This document shows positions 22,641 to 33,296 of a stretch of 64,000 nucleotides of DNA, in pieces. The DNA is from Siphonodentalium dalli. Its lineage: Eukaryota; Mollusca; Scaphopoda; Gadilida; Siphonodentaliidae. Under the pieces are notes generated by a model, which made no database searches, was not told the origin of the DNA, and saw only the letters and a program-made list of their open reading frames with translations. Every line of letters begins with the position of its first letter. Position 1 is the stretch's first letter. The stretch is from assembly GCA_032622095.1 (NCBI GenBank), contig CP136069.1, positions 184,625,122-184,689,121 of the forward strand, given 5' to 3'. Position numbers and translations under genes: made by a program.

Positions 22641-22962
22641 ATAGGTAAACATCTGTTGAGCAGATGTTTTCCCCGCTAACTTCCACATGTTCACAGGCTG
22701 CAATCCGGTTCCGCTTTTGACGTCAGGTTTCGACATTTTGTGACTAGAAAATTTTAAGTGGCAAGTCTGTTTTCTGGTAATTAATAGTTAAGTGTTGGTA
22801 TATGATAATCGAGCATAGCATGTGAAATTCCCGTTGTTAAACAATGAGGCGATGAACACGAATAATGCTGCACAAAATGTGCACTCGCTTCTCTATGTAA
22901 ACACATAAGTTAAAACAAATGCATTTTTAGCCTTGTTACATACTACGGACAAAGTTAACATA

Positions 22963-23401
22963 TGTGACCCGCCATATCAAATCCAGTCGTAAGTCGGGAT
23001 TTTTTCACCCTGTGCCAATGCATTCTCTTAGGTCGCCTCGCATATATAAGAGAATGCATTGGCCTAACAATTTTTTATCATTTTTTAAATAAATGTTTCT
23101 TACAATTTTTAGGACATAAAATAAAAAAAAACATCCATTATCCTGCAGGGAGCCCCACACATATATAGAAGCATAAAGAAGAGTGTCGTGTGCTCATGTT
23201 GTCTGGGACTCTGTATGGGTGAAGTTATAAAATTGTTAAAGAATACAAGAACAATTTATTAAAATTGTAAAAAAATTGTTAGGCCAATGCATTCTATTAT
23301 ATATGCGAGGCGACCTATGGTCGACTCGCATATAAAGAGAATGCATTGGCACAGGGTAAAATAATCCCGACTTACGACTGGATTTTATATGGCGGGTCAC
23401 A
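22963..23401. mobile_element. MITE with TGTGACCCGCC termini and TA duplication
   Basis: Begins TGTGACCCGCCATAT and ends ATATGGCGGGTCACA. It is flanked by TA at 22,961-22,962 and 23,402-23,403, consistent with a TA target as used by Tc1/mariner-type transposases. The inverted repeats extend inward for about 100 bp (CCAGTCGTAAGTCGGGATT, GCCAATGCATTCTCTT) with small interruptions and contain a further nested palindrome around GAGAATGCATTGGC. 439 bp, no coding frame. Confidence 0.85.
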
Positions 23402-23457
23402 TATTCTATATTTGTATATCTGTAATATACAATACCATGCCACCATACAACATTTAT

Positions 23458-23944
23458 TGTCCCCCGAAAAATTTATTTTTGGGGGACTATAGAAACTGGG
23501 TCCGTTCGTCCGTCACACTTTTGAGTACCTTCATGGTGTAATCATCTCCTCCTACAGATTTCATCCCAGAGATTTGAAACTTCAGAATATTGTTGCCCAT
23601 ATATTGAAGATGTGCAACATGTATATAGATGACGGATTTTTTTTTTTTGGACAGAGTTATTAACCCTTTTCGACTTACAAAATTTCAACATTTTTTATAA
23701 TTTTCTGTATGAGGGTACCTTCATGGTGTAATCAACTCCTCCTACAGTTTTGATTGTAGATATTTGAAACTTCAGAGTATTGTTATCCACATATTGGAGA
23801 TGTGCAACATGTATATAGAGGACGGAAAAATTATTTTTTTACGGAGTTATTAACCCTTTTCGACTTAGAAAATTTCAACATTTCAAAATTTCAAAAAAAT
23901 TTCTTTAACAAAGCGGCATCGACTTGCCACTTTTTCGGGGGACA
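23458..23944 (+). mobile_element. Element bounded by TGTCCCCCGAAAAA inverted repeats
   Basis: Perfect 14-bp terminal inverted repeats, TGTCCCCCGAAAAA at 23,458-23,471 and its inverse at 23,931-23,944. The 5' end also folds on itself (CCCCCGAAAAATTTATTTTT with GGGGG). Inside, two copies about 188 bp apart share ACCTTCATGGTGTAATCA, GATTTGAAACTTCAGA-like and GATGTGCAACATGTATATAG. No target-site duplication recognised. Confidence 0.7.
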
Positions 23945-25153
23945 CTGTGGTCAGCTGACCTTTTATTTCATTCAAAGTTTTCCCTTGTCTCATTTTAAAG
24001 TTGTTGTAAACTGCGATTCCTATACACGCAATAAAACATACAAAGCCTCAAATTGTGGTAAACAATCGGCACAAATTTCCAAGTTTTTGGTCGCAAATCT
24101 CGCATGTTTATGGGGAAGATAACTATTATCATAGTTATTTAGATGAAAATGATTATGATATTTATAGGATTTATTCACACTACATGAGTGATTAAATCTC
24201 ATAATTGAATGCGAGACAACAATTTTACAAGTTTTTCATCAACATACATGTATCCTGAATGTCTACCGATTAGTATTTGAAGCACCATTGCTAAATTGTC
24301 TGGCACTCCGATCATTGTTGGTGTATTCTTATGACGAAATAACATTGAAGCTGATGCGCCAAAAACTGATATAGTAATTTGTCCATGCTTTAGAAAGAGA
24401 ACAGGAAATTCGAAAACAGCGTGCTATCGAACCAGACGATAACGCCAAAAAAAACGGACATCAAAAGAGTTTATTGCCGCTCGGAAATTGTCAGGGAGTG
24501 TCTTTCGCTCTTCGAACAAAAAAACAAAGATACAATCATGGTGTGTTTGGCATATTTGATACCATACCTATAGTCCGTATATGTTGGGGTTATTTATTAG
24601 TAATAAACCGATTCTGATCACCAAAGTGGCTTTTGAAGGAAATATAGCATAATAGTTGTAGCTATCGTAGATGTCATCAGGACCACCGTATCGGATGGGG
24701 GGTCGTTAACACATCAGTTTCCAATATTTATCTTTTTTCATCTAATCACTTTATATATAAGTGCTTTATAATGCACGCTGAATGAATTATGACATACCAT
24801 ATTTTGATCACTGTTACCTATAATTATCAAGCAATTAAATCATTTGTAATGGGCAGAATATAATGTGTGCATGGTAGTTACTGTTTCTTCCCTGTCAGCA
24901 CACCAGAACGTTCATAGGTTCATTTAAATGTTCACATAACAGTGACACAATTACGCTCTTTATTTTGTACCGTATCAGGAATAGTCTTAAGATGGATTGC
25001 TCTTTGTTGTTTCATTCATTACACGGTATTTCTAAATTGTATGGCTTAAATTAGTCTTTCTGTTCCATATATAATTCACATCCAGGTATCTAACGAATCG
25101 ACCTATCGACCTGTTATGACCCCCGGAACCTGAACTGGATCTAACGAATCAAG
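23945..25153. other. Unassigned A+T-rich sequence
   Basis: No gene, RNA or repeat that I can support. Confidence 0.4.
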
Positions 25154-25718
25154 TTATGTTCTAACTCGCCGGGCTCGACCGAACATAAATTATTTATGTA
25201 ATAACGACAAAGAATGTATGGTACGAAATATATGAACTTTAATGCAAATCGGGATGTGTAGATATATATCGTTCACCAACAATTCAATAATAATACATTT
25301 CGAAACTTTATATAATTTTACAACTCTTCAGCTCTTTGGCGCATATTCTGTATAGTTATATTGCGGGTGGTTGGGGGGGGGGGGGGTATAAACTACAAAA
25401 TCCGAAGTAGAGTGAAGCTTGTTCCAGGTGACAAGCTTCTTAAGTCGATACCAAATCAGCCGTGCGAAAAGACTCACACGCTCTTAGCGCAGTGAGTGAC
25501 CACTCTGGCATACATGGACTTGATCCAATTAAACCAAAACAAACTGGACTGTGTCACTAACTCTTACACTGCCATACGCTCCTGGTCGAACTTCAATAAA
25601 TATATTTATGTTCTAACTCGCCGGGCTCGACCGAACATAAATTATTTATGGAATAACGACAAAGAATGTATGGTACGAAATATATGAACTTTAATGCAAA
25701 TCGGGATGTGTAGATATA
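25154..25718 (+). repeat. Direct repeats of 113 bp, 452 bp apart
   Basis: 25,154-25,266 and 25,606-25,718 are nearly identical and include CTCGCCGGGCTCGACCGAAC and AACTTTAATGCAAATCGGG. Between them lies a poly-G run (14 G at 25,373-25,386). Could be a solo pair of element ends or a local duplication. Confidence 0.88.
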
Positions 25719-25921
25719 GATTCACAAAGTTAGGGCCAACTTGTGTGAAATATTTATTACATGATAATTAAACTGAAATTTGATGCATTTAAATGCAAAG
25801 ACTCCTCGAAACGGACAGTGTTAATGGCATGTCTTCATGAACATAACCGTCCTTTGCACTGTCGTTTTTAATTTAGATTTTTTTGACCGTGCACATGTAT
25901 CGAATCAATCACTTTAATCAC

Positions 25922-26071
25922 CCAGCCCCGTTCTGTGGTTTTAGTGCTACGGATCAAAGTTCTGGTGTAGCATTTGCATTTATCGAGCTTTTGAATATTC
26001 ATGACTTCCATATATGGAAATGCTGCTCCGGAACTTTGAAATGTAGCACTAAATCTACGGAACGGGGCTGG
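25922..26071. repeat. Inverted repeat with 54-bp arms
   Basis: CCAGCCCCGTTCTGTGG through GTAGCATTT (25,922-25,975) pairs imperfectly with AAATGCTGCTCCGG through GGAACGGGGCTGG (26,018-26,071). The loop is about 42 bp. Probably a small foldback MITE. Confidence 0.8.
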
Positions 26072-26697
26072 ATGGATCCAATATCGCCGCGAATCAATGA
26101 CACTATGATATAAACAATTAAAGGGATCCAAGGCACTCGCATTGGTTTAAATGTGCAAAAGATATATAAATCTGTGGCAATATTACTAGTAATAAGAACA
26201 CGGAGAAATAGATACACATATTTCTTATATTCATTATTGAATGTTTTCCCAACAACGAAATTTCGTGTGTTGTTCTTGTGTGTGTTGAAACTATTATTAT
26301 GAAAACGGCTACAACGATTTGTCAACTGCCATCGTTAAACGTGAAATACTGTTAAAATATATTAGTCTGATTATGATTTTCAGAATATTTTTCAATGATT
26401 TGACCTTTTCTAATGTTTTCCGTCACGTTTTCATTACACTTTGATATCTAGTTGGACTAATTTGACTTTATCGTTAATTCCACTGTAACAGAATGTTAAT
26501 ACTTTTAAAACAATGATTCTGGAATGCGAAATCATATTTATTTATATAGTTATTAATAATGAAAATAAGAACACAGTCAATATATTTTACGTACTTGTAA
26601 TGATAGATGTTTTACAGACTTTTATACAATTTTTACACACTTACCAACTGCGAATTCTTTGGGTCCCTTTAAATTAGCTGTCAGATTTATTTACAGA

Positions 26698-26789
26698 AGA
26701 AGAATCCAAAGTTATCCATACGGGTTCTACCCTAGTACCCGACAGAAGAATCCAAAGTTGTCCATACGGGTTCTACCCGAGTACCCGAC
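26698..26789 (+). repeat. 46-bp tandem duplication
   Basis: Two adjacent 46-bp units beginning AGAAGAATCCAAAGTT and containing CCATACGGGTTCTACCC, with two substitutions between them. Confidence 0.92.
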
Positions 26790-26879
26790 AAAAATGAGAT
26801 AGAAAACAGGAATCAATTTGCGAGATGTTTTAATTTTAGCATCAAACATTTCGACTTTCCAAATAACCAGTATAATTAT

Positions 26880-26998
26880 CAGGATTACGATTACTTGTAA
26901 TAAAAAAAATGTCATGATTACTAATTACTGACGATTACCCCAAATTGTGTAATCGATTACTTTGATTACGATTACTGATTACGATTACCCCAACCCTG
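26880..26998 (-). mobile_element. GATTAC-rich tip resembling a hAT-type element end
   Basis: On the minus strand it reads CAGGGTTGGGGTAATCG and then many TAATCG/GTAATC motifs. This resembles the end of hAT-type MITEs with CAGGG termini. No partner terminus was found nearby, so it is a partial copy or a chance resemblance. Confidence 0.45.
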
Positions 26999-28219
26999 AG
27001 GATTCCATTTTTAGGAATGATTCCATGCAAATATGAAGAGCGTTTATTATTTCGATGCCCAACTGCGGTATTATTCAGGGTGAGTTCACATTGCTGTATA
27101 TCTGTATATATATATGTGTGAAGTCACGTGCCGCGTATTACTGTGATTACAAGATGATTACTGATAGTGAATGCGTGCTCATCAGTACTCTGGCAATTGA
27201 CAATTCACTATGAGTCGCGTCAGTTTAGGCCAGACAAAAAAATGAATCAACTATCAGCATCGTTGCTGATAGACTCAGTCGAGTCTATGCTTTTGTGGCC
27301 GCCCTGTTGTTCGTTGAGTATATTGAGGTATTAACAAACTCCAGGAAGTCATAAGATATAGTGTATATATATAGTAAAAACTTTACTTTAAGTATCCCGT
27401 GTTCAATATTCGCACCACACGCACATTTACATTGTCACCACACACACCAGCACATATGTTCTCGCTTACAGTGTGAAATACATGGGTTGAAATGACAAAT
27501 AAAGATTAAGCACATTCGCCTAGCCAGAGTAACAATTAATCAAATCAGATTTGTCTGTCGCAATGCCTCGGTATTGACCTGACTAAGGGTCTATTCTCAT
27601 TCCACACGCGCGTGCGATTAATCGCAGCGTTTTTTAAGGTGCGTGTTAACATAACACAGAGCGATTCGTGATCAATTACTTTCCTCAAACAACCACGTCC
27701 TATTCGTGACCAATCATCTTATGCAATCAACCTCGTCATCGAGATAGCCGTTACAGAGAATGGCATGGTTCACTCGGTCACATATACTATCCGGGTACAG
27801 TCATTCTCATAACTGATGGGCGATAAAATAATAAATGAAGTACGGAAAGAAAATGGCTTGGAAAGAAGTTTCCAACGTATAGCTAGCATCAGTGGTGATT
27901 TTTGTAGAATTCAGTCGAATTATATTACCTGTCAGTCTCGCGCAACACTGTACCCAAGATTGTGAATATATAGATTAATAGTAATGTGCCGTTTAGCATG
28001 TGCGATCACTGATGATAAACCGCCAATGGCGATCAAATTGAAATCAATCGCTCATGCATGCGAACAGCGTCCTGGCGACAGAATTCGACCTGAAACGCTG
28101 CGTGTGTGACTCTTAAGGTCGAATTCTGAGTCCCATCACTTATTCTATTTGAATGGTGGTTTGTCAATTATAGTACCGCGTTGTCGCTGTTGCCAGCGGC
28201 TATACAAATGAGCACTCGG

Positions 28220-28380
28220 TGATGGGGGAGGGGGGGGGGGGGGTCTGGAAAAAAACGTTCATGCACAGGGTTGAACATAAAAATCCCTCCCAACCATGGG
28301 TCTACCATCCTCCCTACATGCAAATCTATTTGTTTTTCCCCCCAACAAATTGGGGTCTCATCCCCTCTTTCCCCACAATG
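28220..28380 (+). mobile_element. Poly-G element nested in the 1.42-kb transposon
   Basis: A 14-G run at 28,230-28,243, then GTCTGGAAAAAAACGTTCATG and CCTCCC-rich blocks. A related copy lies inverted at about 28,801-28,900. The order resembles the poly-G elements at 7,125 and 8,400 (G run, GTC-GGA or GTC-TGGA, A/T tract, C-rich blocks) but the sequence is diverged. Confidence 0.5.
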
Positions 28381-28800
28381 TTTACTGGATATCATATGTT
28401 TGAGTACAAATGTTTTAAATGAGCTTTATTCAGAAAGACGATTTTTGTCAGACCTAGCTAACTATAAGGTAAAATGTTGAAAGATCTAATTCAACCACTT
28501 GAATCGTACACTTTTGATAATCTTGAGTGATAATAACAATTATATACATAAAACTCCTGTAATCTGGGTTGTGATCGTACTATATAGTGTTATATACGTT
28601 TCAAGTTGGAATAAAATATGCATATTTATGCCCAACTACATGGAAATGAACCCTCTATTTCTAATTATAATTAGCTAGATATAAATTGTGTCCTCAAAAC
28701 TTATGTCATTTTGATGGCATGGCTCGTTATACTCAACTTATACCTGAGTAAACTGAGGAAAATTAAAGTTAATGTGTCAGCATATATAGGCCTATATGTG

Positions 28801-28900
28801 GTCACCCCCAACCAAAAGTGTACTTTATCATCCTCCAACCTACCCTAGCCCTGTATATGAATGTGTTCGTCAGACCCCCACCCCTATTTGGGGGAAATCT
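28801..28900 (-). mobile_element. Poly-G-type element, inverted partner
   Basis: Minus strand: ATAGGGGTGGGGGTCTG, a spacer, then GGTTGGAGGATGATAAAG. Related to the block at 28,220 in the opposite orientation. Confidence 0.45.
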
Positions 28901-29120
28901 TAGCAGTGGGAGGAATGCCATCGAACACACACATATATAGAGCCGCTCGACCTTAAAAAACGCTGCGATTAATCGCACGCGCGTGTGCAATGAGAATAGA
29001 CCCTTATAACGGACACGATTTATGCTCACACGAACGAATACCGCTTTCTTTCTGTGTGCGTTTCTATATCAACCCGATTACACTACAGTATGCGTGTAGA
29101 AGTGTATACAGATCTACACT

Positions 29121-29202
29121 AATGTAAACGCACCAATGTAAACGCACCAATGTAAATGCACCAATGTAAATGCACCAATGTAAATGCACCAATGTAAATG
29201 CG
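29121..29202 (+). repeat. 14-bp tandem repeat, six copies
   Basis: Unit AATGTAAATGCACC; the first two copies carry ACGC in place of ATGC. Confidence 0.95.
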
Positions 29203-29873
29203 AACTAATAGAGAACTTTCGCATTTTGAACGACGAGATATAATTATTACGAATAACTATTTGTTGGTGTATTTTTTTCTGACGGACCAAACACTTTTTC
29301 GCAGAATTGACGAATACGAGTCCGTTTGTGAAATACTCGCGATTGTTACTCACAGTAAGGGCAGTACGGGTCTATACCTATTTAAAACGATTCAAGAAGA
29401 TATAATGTCATCCACACACTCAGAATCGATATAAATTCCGAAGCGGTGTTCCCGAACTTCCCCGCCGAATTTGCGGAATCCAATGACAAATTCTCTATAA
29501 TTGTCACAGTTTATGCTCTCATAATCACTGCAATGTCATATTAGTATTGGCACGAATCTGGATACATGCTAATACTAATAGTGGATCCTTATGTAACACA
29601 TTCCTTTATCCACTATTAAAGTATCGATTTTCATAGATTCATTGATCAGTATTATTCTTAAATTTTGTTTTCGCGGTATGGTAACTATGGATGTGTTTAC
29701 TAAATGACGTCATGATGTGGGGAAACTGTTGCCCAAATTTTTAAATATCAATGCGCGTTGTGATGCGGGAAAGGACATTTCCCTCGGCTGGCAGCGATTG
29801 ACACTAACAAGCGTATCCGAGGGCATTGACCAATTATATACACGCATTTAAGCGAATGTGAAAGTAGTTGTAA
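29203..29873. other. Left flank of the Helitron-like array
   Basis: No gene recognised. The array begins directly after the A at 29,873. Confidence 0.45.
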
Positions 29874-30417
29874 TCTCATATATATTTTGAAGACCTCTGT
29901 CTGTATGTTTGTTTGTTTGTCTGTCTGTCTGTCTGTCATTTATACAAATCTACGATTCTCGACCGATCGGGACGAAACTTGGTACGTATATGTAGTTTGA
30001 CCAGGCGGTGAACGTTGTCGTATTGGCGAGCCCGTGCGGCGCCCGCTTCGCGCATGCGCAGACGAGATCTCGGAAACGGGTGGAGCTATCGACTTGAAAT
30101 TTGCTATGTGAATGTATCTTGCCCCGGATACGAATTGTATCGGGTCGCCGAACCCGTGCGACGCCAGCTTCGCGCATGCGCAGACGAGATATCGGAAACG
30201 GGTGGAGCTATCGACTTGAAATTTGGTATGTGAATGTATCTTGCCCCGGATACGAATTGTATCGGGTCGCCGAACCCGTGCGACGCCAGCTTCGCACAAG
30301 CGCAGACCAGATCTCGGAAACGGGTAGAGCTATCGACTTGAAATTTGGTTTTTGAATAGCCCGGACAACAAAATTTGGTGTTTGAATAGCCCGGACAACG
30401 TCGGGCTCATCGGCTAG
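29874..30417 (+). mobile_element. Helitron-like unit A1 (first of array)
   Basis: Starts TCTCATATATATTTTGAAG directly after a host A. Then come a CTGT microsatellite, a unique block with GATTCTCGACCGATCGGGAC, about two and a half copies of the 122-bp core, and the hairpin AGCCCGGACAACGTCGGGCT (one bulged G, AAC loop), CATCGG and CTAG. A short internal duplication repeats the hairpin's first half (GAATAGCCCGGACAAC). The A|TC start, hairpin and CTAG end are the defining marks of Helitrons. No Rep/helicase, so non-autonomous. Confidence 0.85.
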
Positions 30418-31065
30418 TCTCATATATATTTTGAAGACCTCTGTCTGTATGTTTGTCTGTCTGTCTGTATGTTTGTCTGTATGTTTGTCATTTATACAAA
30501 TCTACGATTCTCGACAGATCGGGACCAAACTTGGTACGTGTGTGTAGTTTGACCAGGCGGTGGACGTTGTCGTATTGGCGAGCCCGTGCGGCGCCCGCCG
30601 AAATTTGGTATGTGAATGTATCTTGCCCCGGATACGAATTTTATCGGGTCGCCGGGCCCGTGCGACGCCAGCTTCGCGCATGCGCAGACGAGATCTCGGA
30701 AACGTGTGGAGCTATCGACTTGAAATTTGCTATGTGAATGTATCTTGCCCCGGATACGAATTTTATCGGGTCGCCGAGCCCGTGCGACGCCAGTGCAGCG
30801 CATGCGCAGACGAGATCTCGGAAACGGGTGGAGCTATCGACTTAAAATTTGCTATGTGAATGTATCTTGCCCCGGATACGAATTTTATCGGGTCGCCGAG
30901 TCCGTGCGCCGCCAGCTTCGCGCATGCGCAGACGAGATCTCGGAAACGGGTAGAGCTATCGACCTGAAATTTGGCATGCGCAGACCAGATCTCGGAAACG
31001 GGTGGAGCTATCGACTTGAAATTTGGTTTTTGAATAGCCCGGACAACGTCGGGCTCATCGGCTAG
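30418..31065 (+). mobile_element. Helitron-like unit A2
   Basis: 648 bp, TC start and CTAG end, joined to its neighbours without any intervening base. Four core copies, one of them truncated. The first core junction is rearranged (CCGCCGAAATTTGG at about 30,595). Confidence 0.85.
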
Positions 31066-31624
31066 TCTCATATATATTTTGAAGACCTCTGTCTGTCTGT
31101 CTGTCTGTTTGTTTGCCTGTCTGTCATTAATACAAATCTACGATTCTCGACCGATCGGGACGAAACTTGGTACGTGGGTGTAGTTTGATCAGGCGGTGGT
31201 CGTTGTCGTATTGGCGAGCCCGTGCGACGCCCGTGCAGCGCATGCGCAGACGAGATATCGGAAACGGGTGGAGCTATCGACTTGAAATTTGCTATGTGAA
31301 TGTATCTTGCCCCGGATACGAATTTTATCGGGTCGCCGAGCCCGTGCGACGCCACTACGCGCATGCGCAGACGAGATCTCGGAAACGGGTGGAGCTATCG
31401 ACTTGAAATTTGCTATGTGAATGTATCTTGCCCCGGATACGAATTTTATCGGGTCGCCGAGCCCGTGCGACGCCACTACGCGCATGCGCAGACGAGATCT
31501 CGGAAACGGGTGGAGCTATCGACTTGAAATTTGGTTTACAGACCAGATCTCGGAAACGGGTGGAGCTGTCGACTTGAAATTATGGTTTTTGAATAGCCCG
31601 GACAACGTCGGGCTCATCGGCTAG
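31066..31624 (+). mobile_element. Helitron-like unit A3
   Basis: 559 bp. Core copies joined by GCCACTACGCGCATGCGC instead of the usual GCCAGCTTCGCGCATGCGC. This marker identifies the second copy of the unit at 48,048-48,606, which carries it only in its right part. Confidence 0.85.
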
Positions 31625-32066
31625 TCTATAATATATTTTGAAGACCTCTGTTTGTCTGTCTGTCTGTCTGTCTGTATGTATGTATGTCATTTATACAAAT
31701 CTACGATTCTCGACCGATCGGGACGAAACTTGGTACGTGTATGTAGTTTGACCAGGCGGTCGTCGTTGTCGTATTGGCGAACCCGTGCGACGCCCGTGCA
31801 GCGCATGCGCAGACGAGATCTCGGAAACGGGTGGAGCTATCGACTTGAAATTTGCTATGTGAATGTATCTTGCCCCGGATACGAATTTTATCTGGTCGCC
31901 GAGCCCGTGCGACGCCACTACGCGCATGCGCAGACGAGATATCTGAAACGGGTGGAGCTATCGACTTGAAATTTGGTTTACAGACCCGAAACCGGAAACG
32001 GGTGGAGCTGTTGACTTGAAATTATGGTTTTTGAATAGCCCGGACAACGTCGGGCTCATCGGCTAG
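31625..32066 (+). mobile_element. Helitron-like unit A4
   Basis: 442 bp, the shortest complete A unit of the first group, with 5' end TCTATAATATATTTTGAAG. Its last core is decayed (CAGACCCGAAACCGG). Confidence 0.85.
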
Positions 32067-32088
32067 TCTATAATATATTTTGAAGACC

Positions 32089-32133
<45 letters not shown>

Positions 32134-32656
32134 ATGTCTGTCTGTATGTCATTTATACAAATCTACGATTCTCGACCGATCGGGACGAAACTTGGTACCT
32201 GTATGTAGTTTGACAAGGCGGTCGTCGTTGTCGTATTGGCGAGCCCGTGCGACGCCCGTGCAGCGCATGCGCAGACAAGATCTCGGAAACGGGTGGAGCT
32301 ATCGACTTGAAATTTGCTATGTGAATGTACCTTGCCCCAGATACGAATTTTATCGGGTCGCCGAGCCCGTGCGACGCCAGCTTCGCGCATGCGCAGACGA
32401 GATCTCGGACACGGGTGGAGCTATCGACTTGAAATTTGCTATGTGAATGTATCTTGCCCCGGATACGAATTTTATCGGGTCGCCGAGCCCGTGCGACGCC
32501 AGCTTCGCGCATGCGCAGACCAGATATCGGAAACGGGTGGAGCTATCGACTTGAAATTTGGTTTTTTAGTAGCCCGGACAACGTCGGGCTGGGTAGAGCT
32601 ATCGACTTCAAATTTGGTTTTTGAACAGCCCGGACAATGTCGGGCTCATCGGCTAG
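32067..32656 (+). mobile_element. Helitron-like unit A5
   Basis: 590 bp with the longest CTGT tract of the array (about 13 units) and a duplicated 3' hairpin: a first AGCCCGGACAACGTCGGGCT without CTAG at about 32,572, then the terminal one with an AAT loop. Confidence 0.85.
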
Positions 32657-33296
32657 TCTATTATATATTTTGGAAGATCTGTGTGTCTGTCTGTGTGTCT
32701 GTGTGTTCGCGATGGACTCGAAAACGACCGAACCTATTTCGATGAAACTTGGTATGTGAGGGTACATTCGGACGTGAGGTGGCATGGGCCTGTTAATTTG
32801 CCCGTGCGCGTGACCTTGAACTTAAAATCGGGTCATTTCAAGGTCGAACGCCCGAGTATCACGGGATTTCGATGAAAATTAGTGTCTAGGGATACTTTCG
32901 TATGGGGAGTGTCGTAAGCCTATTCGTTTGCCCGTGCGGCGTGACATTGACCTTGAAATCGGGTCAATTTAAGGTCAAATCGCGAATTGTTATGGGATTT
33001 CGACGAAATTTGATTCATAGGGTTAATTTTGTCCACTGAGTGTTTTGGACGGATCGAGTCGTGACCCCGACCTGATATTGACCTTCAAAATGATCAATTC
33101 GAGGTCAAATCGGGTAAAACCGGATGGATTTCGACGGGTACTTTTGTCGGATACTTTTGTCCGGGCAGTGTTTGGACGGGTGAAAACGTTACCCCACCTC
33201 ACCTTGGCCTTCAAAATGGACAATTCAAGGTCAATCGGTCAATTCGCCGAAAAGCAGAGGGGAAACAGCCCGGACGAAGTCGGTTCCACCTGCTAG
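32657..33296 (+). mobile_element. Helitron-like unit B1
   Basis: 640 bp. Starts TCTATTATATATTTTGGAAG, then a (TG/CTGT) microsatellite, then a core unlike type A: TTTCGATGAAACTTGG, GACCTTGA and TCAAGGTC motifs, and GGACGGGT blocks. It ends CCCGGACGAAGTCGG-TTCCACCTG and CTAG, followed by a host T and a (TA)n run. It is the most diverged complete B unit and closes the first group. Confidence 0.85.

Larger units (their letters stand above)
27586..29004. mobile_element. 1.42-kb DNA transposon with 55-bp terminal inverted repeats, non-autonomous
   Basis: Left end AGGGTCTATTCTCATT through AATCGCAGCGTTTTTTAAGG (27,586-27,640) is repeated inverted at 28,950-29,004 with one mismatch. TA lies on both outer sides (27,584-27,585 and 29,005-29,006), a possible target duplication. 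The ends are CpG-rich and contain the palindromes ACGCGCGT and CGATTAATCG. The interior has a smaller inverted pair around GACCTGAAACGCTG/AAGGTCGAATTC (about 28,080-28,130) and nested poly-G elements; no transposase frame. Confidence 0.85.

Noticed and set aside
30050-30080. CAGACGA, GATCTCG and GGAAAC in the 122-bp core as a hammerhead ribozyme
   Set aside because: The essential U at position 4 is A, the would-be stem II has almost no loop, and no matching stems I and III are evident.
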